This document shows positions 1-6,674 of a stretch of DNA of 10,246 nt, piece by piece. Numbering within the stretch: position 1 is the stretch's first letter; the number at the start of each line of letters is the position of its first letter. The notes beneath the pieces are model-generated. The model searched no databases. It saw nothing but the letters and a program-made list of their open reading frames with translations, and was not told the origin of the DNA. Source of the stretch: Planctomycetota bacterium (lineage in GTDB: Bacteria > Planctomycetota > Planctomycetia > Pirellulales > Thermoguttaceae); contig JAEWUR010000130.1 in the NCBI GenBank assembly GCA_023397045.1, positions 1-10,246 on the forward strand, written 5' to 3'. The position numbers and the translations under genes were made by a program.

Positions 1-1593
1 TTCATTGTCAATCGCGTCGGCGATTTCGGCATGATCATCGGCCTGATGGCCATTTGGTCGGGCATGGGCACGTTTTCGTTCAGCGAGGTATTTGAACTGG
101 TTCGGCCTGCCGTTGACGGGCATCAACTTCACGCGCCGGCAGGCATGAGCTACGGACTTCTGGTCGTGGCTGGGCTAGGCATCTTCTGCGGCTGCGTCGG
201 CAAAAGCGCGCAGTTCCCGCTGCACGTCTGGCTGCCAGATGCTATGGAAGGCCCGACGCCTGTCAGTGCCTTGATCCACGCTGCAACGATGGTTGCCGCG
301 GGCGTTTATCTCGTCGGAAGATTTTTTCCGGTGTTTACGCCCGAGGTGCTGATCGTGATCGCCAGCGTCGGCTGCATCACGCTATTTCTGGCAGCTTCGA
401 TCGCGCTGGTGGCCACCGACATCAAACGGGTGTTGGCCTATTCGACCGTCAGCCAGCTCGGTTTCATGATGTTGGCGTTGGGACTCGGCGGTTGGATCGC
501 CGGCATGTTCCACCTGTTCACGCACGCATTTTTCAAGTCGTTGTTGTTCCTTTGCTCCGGTTCGGTCATCCATTCCTGCGGCACGAACGAGATGCCGCGG
601 ATGGGCGGACTGCGCAAGAAGATGCCGGTGACGGCCTACACGATGTTGGTCGGCTGTTTGGCGATTGCAGGCGCTGGTTTGCCGGCCGTCATGGGCTTAA
701 AAAGCATCGGGTTCAGCGGATTCCACTCGAAGGATTATATCATCGCCCAGGATTTGCTGTTCTGGCACAGCAATCCGCGCTTCGGGGCGTTCTTTTTCTA
801 CACGGCCTTGATCGGGGCGGGCATGACGGCCTTTTACATGTTCCGCCTGTGGTACATGACCTTCGCCGGTAACCCCCGCGACGGCTATGTGCATCATCAC
901 GCCCACGAGTCGCCGAAGGTGATGACCATTCCGTTGATGATCTTGGCCCTGATGGCGATTGTCTCGGCCTGGAACATTCCGTTTACCAATATCGGCTTGA
1001 GCCCGTTGTTGGAGCAGGCCCAACCGGTCGGCACGATCGACGGCGTTGCCGACGGTTTGATCTGGCCGGAATTGACGATGCCTGCCGAGCATGTGGCCCA
1101 TGAGACGCACGAGATTGCCTTCCGGGCCGAGTGGTCGGCGTTTGCGGCGGCCATGATCGGGTTCGCGCTGGCCACGGTGTTTTATGGCCTTCGGAAGCTC
1201 GACCCCGACGACGTTCGGCGAACGTTCTCGCCGCTGTACCGATTCCTTGCAGGCAAGTGGTTCATCGACGAGTTGTATTCGTGCGTCCTGGTGCGGCCGG
1301 TGTTGAAGGTTTCCGACTGGGTCGCGGCGTTCGACAAGAGATGTATCGATTGGCTGGCCGACAATTCGGCCCGGGCCGTCGGGCTGATCGCCAAGCTGGA
1401 CGACTGGATCGATCGATGGTGTCTCGACCATCTGATTGATCTGATTGCCGGGTGGACCTACGCCCTCGGCTTGCGGCTTCGCACGATTCAAACCGGCAAC
1501 ATCCGGCAGTACGTCATGTGGCTGGCGGTTGGCGCCGTGGGTTTGTTTGTCTTGGTAAGTTTGTATTGGAATTATGCCTTCGCTGGTGGCTAG
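1..1593 (+). CDS. nuoL: NADH-quinone oxidoreductase subunit L (5'-partial)
   Basis: NuoL is the most distal antiporter-like membrane subunit of respiratory complex I; it couples quinone reduction to proton translocation. The frame is open to base 1, so the start lies upstream; 530 residues are visible. Family signatures are clear: FIVNRVGDFG at the very start, GKSAQFPLHVWLPDA with the key lysine at visible residue 68, SALIHAATMV with His 93, TDIKRVLAYSTVSQLGFMM (Lys 142), HLFTHAFFKSLLF (His 171, His 175, Lys 179) and GFHSKDYII. If Lys 68 and His 93 match E. coli Lys229 and His254 (same 25-residue spacing), about 160 N-terminal residues are missing. The C-terminal part, from about residue 415 (KWFIDELYS), carries the long amphipathic lateral-helix region and ends in a last membrane segment. 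nuoM follows after 40 nt. The family call is very secure. Confidence 0.97.
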   Translation, partial: FIVNRVGDFGMIIGLMAIWSGMGTFSFSEVFELVRPAVDGHQLHAPAGMSYGLLVVAGLGIFCGCVGKSAQFPLHVWLPDAMEGPTPVSALIHAATMVAAGVYLVGRFFPVFTPEVLIVIASVGCITLFLAASIALVATDIKRVLAYSTVSQLGFMMLALGLGGWIAGMFHLFTHAFFKSLLFLCSGSVIHSCGTNEMPRMGGLRKKMPVTAYTMLVGCLAIAGAGLPAVMGLKSIGFSGFHSKDYIIAQDLLFWHSNPRFGAFFFYTALIGAGMTAFYMFRLWYMTFAGNPRDGYVHHHAHESPKVMTIPLMILALMAIVSAWNIPFTNIGLSPLLEQAQPVGTIDGVADGLIWPELTMPAEHVAHETHEIAFRAEWSAFAAAMIGFALATVFYGLRKLDPDDVRRTFSPLYRFLAGKWFIDELYSCVLVRPVLKVSDWVAAFDKRCIDWLADNSARAVGLIAKLDDWIDRWCLDHLIDLIAGWTYALGLRLRTIQTGNIRQYVMWLAVGAVGLFVLVSLYWNYAFAGG

Positions 1594-1601
1594 TGCCCCG
1601 T

Positions 1602-1636
1602 CACTATCCACGAACCACTATCCACTGACCACTATG
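1602..1636. repeat. 14-bp direct repeat at the nuoL/nuoM junction
   Basis: Two and a half near-identical units fill the short spacer: CACTATCCACGAAC (1602-1615), CACTATCCACTGAC (1616-1629) and CACTATG (1630-1636). The last partial unit contains the nuoM start codon. The spacer has no Shine-Dalgarno-like motif, so the repeat takes the place of the normal ribosome binding region. Its spread elsewhere in the genome cannot be judged from this window. Confidence 0.7.
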
Positions 1637-3661
1637 TTCAATTTCTCCGATCCAAACGTTCAACTAACCTGGCTCCTGAGCCTGGTGATTTTTTTGCCGA
1701 CGGCCGGGGCGCTGCTGTTGTGCGTCGTGCCTCGGTTGAGCGACGGCGCGATTCGCAATTTTTCGCTTTTTGTCACCCTGTTGGTGCTGGCGTTGACGGT
1801 TTGGATGGCATTGCCCGCCGGACACGCGGAACTGGCCGGGCAGTTCGCGATGGGGACCGGCGGCATCCAAAACACGGTCCATCATCCGTGGATTCCGTCG
1901 TTCGGAATCGGCTATTTTCTCGGCGTCGACGGGATCAGTCTGCCGCTGGTGCTTCTGACCTCGTTTCTGAGCGTCCTGGCGATGTGGGCGAGTTGGCCGA
2001 TCACGAAAAACGTGCGGGCCTACTGCGTTCTGTTTCTGTTGTTGGAAACGGGCATGTTGGGCGTGTTCCTGTCGCTCGATTTCTTCCTGTTCTATGTGTT
2101 CTGGGAAGTCATGCTGTTGCCGATGTACTTCCTGATCGGCATCTGGGGCGGTCCGCGACGCGAGTATGCCGCGATCAAGTTCTTCCTGTTCACGTTGGTC
2201 GGCAGCGTGCTGATGCTGGTCGCCATCCTGATGCTCTACTTCAACAGCGACCTGCGCAACCTCGACAGCGACCAGTTGATCCAGGCGTCGGTCGTCGCCG
2301 AGGCGGATGCGGCCGAGCAATTGCAGAACCAGGAATCGGAGCAGCACACGTTCAACATCCTGGCCCTGTCCGAGATCGGCCAACTGCCCGAGTCGCCGTT
2401 CCGGCTGACCGAAATCTGGGGACATTCGGTCTCGTGGTGGGCGTTCCTGTTGCTGCTCGTCGGATTCATCATCAAGTTGCCGTCGGTGCCGGTGCATACG
2501 TGGTTGCCCGACGCACACGTCGAGGCCCCGACGCCGATTTCGATGATCCTGGCCGGCGTGTTGCTGAAGATGGGCGGCTATGGCGTCATCCGCATTTGCT
2601 ATCCAATTTGCCCCGACGCCGGCTATAGCTTGGCCTGGTTTGTCTGCGGATTGGGCACCGTCAGCATGGTCTACGGCGCGCTGGCTGCCTTGGCTCAAAA
2701 GGACTTCAAACGTCTGGTTGCTTACAGCTCGGTGAGCCACATGGGCTATGTGCTGTTGGGCATCGGCGCGTGGAGCGCGACGTCCGCGATTGGCTACGAC
2801 GCCGACTATTGGACGATGGGCATGTCGGGAGCGGTCTTTCAGATGATCGCCCACGGCATCAGTTCGGCCGGCATGTTCTTCCTGGTCGGCGTCGTCTACG
2901 AGCGGGTGCATCACCGCGACCTCGATCAGTTCGGAGGGCTGTTTGGCCGGATGCCGGTCTATGCGGGAATCTCGATGGTCATCTTCTTCGCCGCGTTGGG
3001 ATTGCCGGGGTTGTGCGGCTTCATCGGCGAGTTTTTCGTCGTGCTGGGCGCATGGGCCTATAGCAAGGTGTTGGGCGTCGTGGCCGCTTCGGTCGTCGTC
3101 CTGACGGCCGGCTACATCCTTTGGACGATCCAGCGCGTCTACCTGGGACCGGAATATAAAGGCCCGCACGCCGATGCCTTGCGCCCGATGACCTACCGCG
3201 AGATCGGCATCGCCGCGCCGCTGGTCGTGTTCGCGATTTTGTTCGGCGTCTATCCCAAGGCCGTGTTCAACTATGTGACGCCGAGCGTCGAGAAGACAAC
3301 GACCGCGATGGCCGAGTGGACGGCCGAGTCGGCGGATCAGCCGGTTTCGCTTTTGAAAAGGGCGGCCGACGCTCCCCTCTCCCTTTGGGAGAATGCAACG
3401 AACGGTCCCCTCTCCATTTGGGAGAATGCAACCACGGGTCCCCTCTCCCTTTGGGAGAGGGTTAGGGTGAGGGCCGCTGACGTCGAGAAATTGGCGATGT
3501 CGCAATTCGCACCGCCCTCACCCCCTGCCCCTCTCCCAAAGGGAGAGGGGAGACGCGTTACTGCCCCTCTCCCGCAAGCGGGCGAGGGGAGACTTGTTGC
3601 ACGCCCAATCCCCGTCCCGAAGGGCGAGCGGAGTGCCGTCGAGGAGGCGTTGCAGCCGTGA
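1634..3661 (+). CDS. nuoM: NADH-quinone oxidoreductase subunit M with unusual C-terminal tail
   Basis: NuoM is the central antiporter-like proton-pumping subunit of complex I. The 675-residue product has many hydrophobic helices and the family's key residues: Glu158 in FWEVMLLPMY, Lys281 in KLPSVPVHTWLPDAH, Lys312 in LLKMGGYG, KRLVAYSSVSHMGYV (360-373) and Glu466 in GFIGEF. I chose ATG 1634 because MFNFSDPN leads directly into the first membrane helix; an in-frame ATG at 1574 lies inside nuoL and would translate the junction repeat. Two oddities stand out. A hydrophilic insertion lies at about residues 205-262 between membrane segments. The chain also continues about 115 residues past the usual end (near residue 556) as a non-hydrophobic tail encoded by palindromic repeats. 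E. coli NuoM is about 509 residues. The stop overlaps the nuoN GTG start by 4 nt (GTGA), implying translational coupling. Confidence 0.96.
   Translation: MFNFSDPNVQLTWLLSLVIFLPTAGALLLCVVPRLSDGAIRNFSLFVTLLVLALTVWMALPAGHAELAGQFAMGTGGIQNTVHHPWIPSFGIGYFLGVDGISLPLVLLTSFLSVLAMWASWPITKNVRAYCVLFLLLETGMLGVFLSLDFFLFYVFWEVMLLPMYFLIGIWGGPRREYAAIKFFLFTLVGSVLMLVAILMLYFNSDLRNLDSDQLIQASVVAEADAAEQLQNQESEQHTFNILALSEIGQLPESPFRLTEIWGHSVSWWAFLLLLVGFIIKLPSVPVHTWLPDAHVEAPTPISMILAGVLLKMGGYGVIRICYPICPDAGYSLAWFVCGLGTVSMVYGALAALAQKDFKRLVAYSSVSHMGYVLLGIGAWSATSAIGYDADYWTMGMSGAVFQMIAHGISSAGMFFLVGVVYERVHHRDLDQFGGLFGRMPVYAGISMVIFFAALGLPGLCGFIGEFFVVLGAWAYSKVLGVVAASVVVLTAGYILWTIQRVYLGPEYKGPHADALRPMTYREIGIAAPLVVFAILFGVYPKAVFNYVTPSVEKTTTAMAEWTAESADQPVSLLKRAADAPLSLWENATNGPLSIWENATTGPLSLWERVRVRAADVEKLAMSQFAPPSPPAPLPKGEGRRVTAPLPQAGEGRLVARPIPVPKGERSAVEEALQP
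3374..3473. repeat. Three tandem 33-bp palindrome-containing units inside nuoM
   Basis: Units start at 3374, 3407 and 3440 with exactly 33-nt spacing. Each begins CCCCTCTCC, has a TTTGGGAGA centre and diverges towards its end. They are read in frame as PLSLWENATNG, PLSIWENATTG and PLSLWERVRVR. The third unit is the complete form: CCCTCTCCC (3441-3449), TTT, GGGAGAGGG (3453-3461), then TTAGGGTGAGGG. The first two look like local duplications with the right half of the palindrome eroded to GGGAGAATGCAAC. The 33-nt period keeps the reading frame open. Confidence 0.88.
3515..3589. repeat. Inverted and variant copies of the same palindrome near the nuoM 3' end
   Basis: At 3515-3550 lies a copy in the opposite orientation to the unit at 3440-3473: CCCTCACCC followed by a perfect 10-bp stem, CCCCTCTCCC (3528-3537), AAA, GGGAGAGGGG (3541-3550). 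A second hairpin, CCCCTCTCCC GCAA GCGGGCGAGGGG, lies at 3564-3589. Translated, they give the Pro/Gly/Glu/Arg-rich segments PAPLPKGEGR and APLPQAGEGR. A weaker related stretch (CCCGAAGGGCGAG) follows near 3615-3630. The opposed pair 3440-3473/3515-3550 can also fold into one larger stem. Confidence 0.85.
3641..3647 (+). promoter_or_regulatory. Ribosome binding site for nuoN
   Basis: GAGGAGG lies 10 nt before GTG 3658, inside the last codons of nuoM. It supports the GTG start and the 4-nt overlap between nuoM and nuoN, and it sits directly after the palindromes. Confidence 0.7.
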
Positions 3662-5247
3662 ACGCATTCGACACGCTGGTCCAATCCGTTGTGCAAAATA
3701 CGATCGGCAAGGGCGGATCGCTCTGGGCGTTTCGGCCGGAGTTGGCGATCGCTGCGACGATCGTCGCGATCCTTGTTGCCCGAACGATCCTGCCGCGTTG
3801 GACGCAGAGTGCGTTCTATTTCGCCATGATCGGGATCGGCGCGGCGATCTACTTCAACTTCTCCTGGCTGCATCCGACGGGTACGATGCCCGGACCGACC
3901 AAGATTTTTACAGGCACGCTCGTGAGCGACAGTTTCACGATCGTCCTGCGAGGTCTGCTGCTTTGGTTCGTCTTGTTGTTCTTCACGTTCACGCAGATTT
4001 CCGGCGCCTCGAACCGCCGAGAAAGCACGACCGAGTTTCACGTGCTGATCCTCGGCGCGCTGCTGGGCATGTGCCTGATGATCTCGGCCAACCATCTGCT
4101 GATCGTCATCCTCGGCGTTGAAATGGCCAGCGTCCCGTGCTATGTGCTGGCCGGTTTCCAACGCGATCGTTCGAAAGGCAGCGAAGCCGCGTTGAAATAT
4201 GCCGTGTTCGGCGCGGGCGCGGCCGGCATCATGTTGTACGGACTTAGCCTGCTGGCCGGCGTGCTCGGTTCCGCCCATTTGCCGACGATGGCGACGCGGT
4301 TGGCCGAACTGCTCGAGAGCGGCGCGGGACCGGAACAGATGATGGTGCTGGTCCTCGGCGGATTGATGGTTGGCGTGGGCGTGGCGTTCAAGCTGTCGGC
4401 CGTGCCGTTCCATTTCTGGGCGCCGGACGTGTTCGAAGGCGCATCGGCCGAGGTCGCCGCGTTCCTATCGGTCGCGTCGAAGGCCGCCGCACTCGGATTG
4501 TTGGTCCGGTTGACCGGCTGTTTTTCGTACCATGCCGATCCGGCGCTGTTTCTCGAATTGGCCCCGGTTCGCACGTCGATCTGCCTGGTGATTTCGGTGT
4601 TGGCGGCGATCACCTGCACGTTCGGAAACCTCGCCGCCTATGGCCAGACGAACATCAAGCGGCTGCTGGCCTATTCGACGATCGCGCACGCGGGCTATAT
4701 GATGATGCCCGTGGCGGCCGCCGTCGCGCTAATGGGCGATAATCCGGTTGCCGCGCGCGAGGCGATCCGTTCGCTGGTCGTGTATATCGGCATCTATTTG
4801 TTCATGAACCTCGCGGCGTTCGCCATCGTGGCGTTCCTGCGGAACATTTTGGGCAGCGAAGAGATCGAGGACTATGCCGGCCTGGCTCGGACGTCGCCGG
4901 GGCTGACCGTGTGCATGGCGATCGTCATGTTCAGTTTGGTCGGCGTGCCGCCGTTGGCCGGTTTTCTGGCGAAATTTTATATCTTCGGCTCGCTGGTCCA
5001 ATCGCATCTTTGGGCGTTGCTGTTCATCGGCGCGTTGAACACGGTCTTGAGCCTGTTTTACTATTTGCGCGTCGTTCGGGTAATGACGCTTTCGCCGGAG
5101 CCGCTGCATCGGACGCCGCCGACGATTCCCTTGAGCTCGATGGTCGGCTCGTATTGCGCGGTGCTGACGGCTCCGGTCGTCGTGTTGTTCTTTTTTCCAA
5201 GCGGACTGTTGAATTGGGCCCATGCGGCGGCCTCGAACCTGTTCTAA
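3658..5247 (+). CDS. nuoN: NADH-quinone oxidoreductase subunit N
   Basis: NuoN is the third antiporter-like subunit of the complex I membrane arm, next to the quinone-proximal subunits. The 529-residue protein is strongly hydrophobic throughout. Diagnostic motifs are Glu155 in ILGVEMASVPCYVLAGF, Lys180 in AALKYAVFGAGAAG, Lys245 in AFKLSAVPFHFWAPDVFEGA, Lys275 in SVASKAAALG, NIKRLLAYSTIAHAGYMMM (332-350) and Lys439 in GVPPLAGFLAKFYIF. These correspond to the charged axis of the proton path described for E. coli NuoN. The start is GTG, supported by a well-placed GAGGAGG and by the GTGA overlap with nuoM. It is the last nuo gene here, in the common L-M-N order. Length is slightly above the E. 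coli protein (about 485 residues), mostly from a longer N-terminus. Nothing appears broken. Confidence 0.97.
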   Translation: MNAFDTLVQSVVQNTIGKGGSLWAFRPELAIAATIVAILVARTILPRWTQSAFYFAMIGIGAAIYFNFSWLHPTGTMPGPTKIFTGTLVSDSFTIVLRGLLLWFVLLFFTFTQISGASNRRESTTEFHVLILGALLGMCLMISANHLLIVILGVEMASVPCYVLAGFQRDRSKGSEAALKYAVFGAGAAGIMLYGLSLLAGVLGSAHLPTMATRLAELLESGAGPEQMMVLVLGGLMVGVGVAFKLSAVPFHFWAPDVFEGASAEVAAFLSVASKAAALGLLVRLTGCFSYHADPALFLELAPVRTSICLVISVLAAITCTFGNLAAYGQTNIKRLLAYSTIAHAGYMMMPVAAAVALMGDNPVAAREAIRSLVVYIGIYLFMNLAAFAIVAFLRNILGSEEIEDYAGLARTSPGLTVCMAIVMFSLVGVPPLAGFLAKFYIFGSLVQSHLWALLFIGALNTVLSLFYYLRVVRVMTLSPEPLHRTPPTIPLSSMVGSYCAVLTAPVVVLFFFPSGLLNWAHAAASNLF

Positions 5248-5266
5248 TCGGCGCGGCACAAATGCC

Positions 5267-5710
5267 ATGAACGAATCCTCGAACCTCGAAACGCTCAACG
5301 AACTGTTGCAGACTCTCGGCCGCTCGCTGGCGGCGTATCTGGCGCAGGCGAGGCCCTGGACTCCATGCCAAGGCGAAAAGCTCTGCGAGGCGGTCACCCG
5401 GCTGGCGGCCGATCAGAAACGCTACATTGCGCGGTTGGAGCAGGCGATCGTCGAATTGGGCGGGCGGCCCGATCCCGGCCGGTTTCCTGCGGAATTCGCC
5501 GCGAAAAACGACCTCTCGCTGGAATACCTGCGCCAAGAGTTGCTTCGCCGGCAGGAGGAAGATATCGCCGCCATCAAGCAGTGTGCCGAGCAGCTCGAAG
5601 GCGACGCGTCGCTGCACTCGCTGGCCGAGGAGATCCTCGGCAATGCCAAGGGGCACCGGGATATTTTGAAGGAAATGATGAATGACGAAATTCAAATGAC
5701 GAAGGAATGA
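5267..5710 (+). CDS. Small helical protein of unknown function, possibly ferritin-like
   Basis: I do not firmly recognise this 147-residue protein. It is soluble (no signal peptide or membrane segment) and looks almost wholly alpha-helical: an N-terminal helix (NLETLNELLQTLG), KLCEAVTRLAADQKRYIARLEQAIVELGG (about 38-66), a GRPDPGRFPAEF turn, LSLEYLRQELLRRQEEDIAAIKQCAEQL (about 83-110), and SLAEEILGNAKGHRDILKEM. Four helices with regularly spaced Glu and a late His resemble ferritin-like four-helix bundles, but the ExxH metal motif is not intact, so metal binding is uncertain. It begins 19 nt after nuoN, so it is probably in the same transcript. ATG 5267 is preferred; an in-frame ATG at 5222 lies in nuoN and adds only shadow sequence. 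No good Shine-Dalgarno is visible. The last codons (MNDEIQMTKE) come from the ATGACGA repeat array, so the native C-terminus has probably been replaced or extended. Confidence 0.75.
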   Translation: MNESSNLETLNELLQTLGRSLAAYLAQARPWTPCQGEKLCEAVTRLAADQKRYIARLEQAIVELGGRPDPGRFPAEFAAKNDLSLEYLRQELLRRQEEDIAAIKQCAEQLEGDASLHSLAEEILGNAKGHRDILKEMMNDEIQMTKE

Positions 5711-5825
5711 CGAATGACGAAAACCAAATGACGAATGGCCGACACGCTGGCGTGCTTTGTCATTCGTCATTTGAATTTCGGCATTTTTTCGACATTTGAA
5801 GTTCGTCATTCGTCATTGTCATTCC
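5681..5825. repeat. ATGACGA heptamer array forming a large imperfect hairpin
   Basis: ATGACGA occurs in direct orientation at 5682, 5696, 5707, 5714 and 5728, and as its complement TCGTCAT at 5764, 5803 and 5810. The left arm 5681-5703 is the reverse complement of 5763-5785 at 22 of 23 positions, with a 59-nt loop. A further inverted section (GTTCGTCATTCGTCATTGTC) runs up to the tatD start codon. The array covers the 3' end of the helical-protein gene and the whole spacer before tatD. It is AT-richer than its surroundings, which suggests a dispersed element. Confidence 0.85.
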
Positions 5826-6608
5826 ATGTACTTCGACACCCACGCCCATCTCGACGCCGAAGAGTTCGACTCCGACCGTTCCGACGTGTTGATACGCGCC
5901 CGAGATGCCGGCCTGGAAGGCATTCTGTGCGTTGGGCTCACGGCCGCATCGAGCGCGGCGGCTCAACAATTGGCCGAGGAAAACGCGATGGTGTTCGCCG
6001 CCGTGGGGATTCATCCGAACTCGACCGCCGAGGTCGCGCCGGACGATTGGCCGTGCATCGTGGCGCTGATCGACCGGCCAAAAGTCGTGGCCCTGGGCGA
6101 GACCGGGCTCGATCGCTACTGGGACTTCGCGCCGATCGAGTTACAGAAAGAATACCTCGATCGCCACCTGGAACTGGCCCAGGCTCGCGATCTGCCGGTG
6201 ATCCTGCACTGTCGCGACGCGGCCGAGGATATGATGCCGATGCTTCATGCGGCCGTCCGGCGAGGGCCGTTGCGCGGGATTATGCACGCCTTCAGCGGCG
6301 ACGCGGCGTTTGCTGAGGAATGTCTGTCACTCGGGCTGCACGTCAGTTTTGCCGGCAATGTGACGTACTCGAACAAGAAGTTCGAGCCGCTCCGGGCTGC
6401 CGCACGATCGATTCCCGCCGACCGGCTCTTGATCGAGACGGACTGCCCTTATCTCGTTCCGCAGGTGTTTCGCGGCAAACAGAAACGCAACGAGCCGGCG
6501 AACGTCGTCCACACGGCGGCGTTTCTGGCCGAGTTGCGCGGCGTGCCCGTCGAGCAGCTTGCCCGGCAGACAATGGCCAACGCCCGGCGGCTGTTTGGCA
6601 TCTCGTAG
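5826..6608 (+). CDS. tatD: TatD family metal-dependent hydrolase (DNase)
   Basis: This is a 260-residue TIM-barrel amidohydrolase-superfamily protein of the TatD type, a cytoplasmic metal-dependent nuclease or phosphoesterase family. Metal-site motifs are complete: THAHLD with His6 and His8, GETGLDRY with Glu92, ILHCRDA with His128, GIMHAFSG with His154 and IETDCPYL with Asp206. RGKQKRNEPANV and the C-terminal NARRLFG are also typical. Length matches the family. I chose ATG 5826 (MYFDTHAHLD) because the TatD fold starts there; an in-frame ATG at 5796 would add ten residues encoded by the upstream repeat. No ribosome binding site is visible because the repeat abuts the start codon. The gene may be expressed from the upstream transcript or from a leaderless or atypical start. 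The exact substrate cannot be told from sequence. Confidence 0.94.
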   Translation: MYFDTHAHLDAEEFDSDRSDVLIRARDAGLEGILCVGLTAASSAAAQQLAEENAMVFAAVGIHPNSTAEVAPDDWPCIVALIDRPKVVALGETGLDRYWDFAPIELQKEYLDRHLELAQARDLPVILHCRDAAEDMMPMLHAAVRRGPLRGIMHAFSGDAAFAEECLSLGLHVSFAGNVTYSNKKFEPLRAAARSIPADRLLIETDCPYLVPQVFRGKQKRNEPANVVHTAAFLAELRGVPVEQLARQTMANARRLFGIS

Positions 6609-6630
6609 CCGAGGGGGTTGCCAGGCCGGC

Positions 6631-6636
6631 TATAAT
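6631..6636 (+). promoter_or_regulatory. Candidate -10 box for the peroxiredoxin-like gene
   Basis: A perfect TATAAT, in the context CCGGCTATAATCC, lies in the 66-nt gap after tatD and 38 nt before the next start codon. No good -35 box is found at 17 nt spacing; TTGCCA at 6618-6623 is too close. The promoter is plausible but unproven. Confidence 0.4.
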
Positions 6637-6661
6637 CCATCAAACGAGGTCTATTTACCGC

Positions 6662-6668
6662 GAGGAGG
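6662..6668 (+). promoter_or_regulatory. Strong ribosome binding site
   Basis: GAGGAGG lies 6 nt before ATG 6675 and fixes the start of the thioredoxin-fold gene. It is the best Shine-Dalgarno in the window. Confidence 0.75.
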
Positions 6669-6674
6669 CGTGAG

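Noticed and set aside
1574..1633. In-frame N-terminal extension of NuoM from ATG 1574
   Set aside because: It overlaps nuoL and would translate the 14-bp junction repeat; ATG 1634 gives the normal NuoM N-terminus.
1664..3505. Very long open frame on the minus strand opposite nuoM
   Set aside because: Its product is rich in His, Gln, Arg and Asp with no fold-like pattern, typical of an antisense shadow of a GC-rich gene; nuoM motifs on the + strand are unambiguous.
3374..3589. CRISPR array interpretation of the regularly spaced 33-bp units
   Set aside because: Units are contiguous without unique spacers, are palindromic, lie inside nuoM, and no cas genes are present.
5262..5270. Two-codon ATGCCATGA mini-frame overlapping the helical-protein start
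   Set aside because: Too short to judge; such overlaps occur by chance and no regulatory context is visible.
5796..5825. Ten-residue N-terminal extension of TatD
   Set aside because: It is encoded wholly by the ATGACGA/TCGTCAT array and the TatD fold begins at MYFDTHAHLD.
5735..6316. Open frame overlapping the start of tatD in another frame
   Set aside because: Arg-rich shadow sequence; the TatD metal-site motifs are in the other frame.
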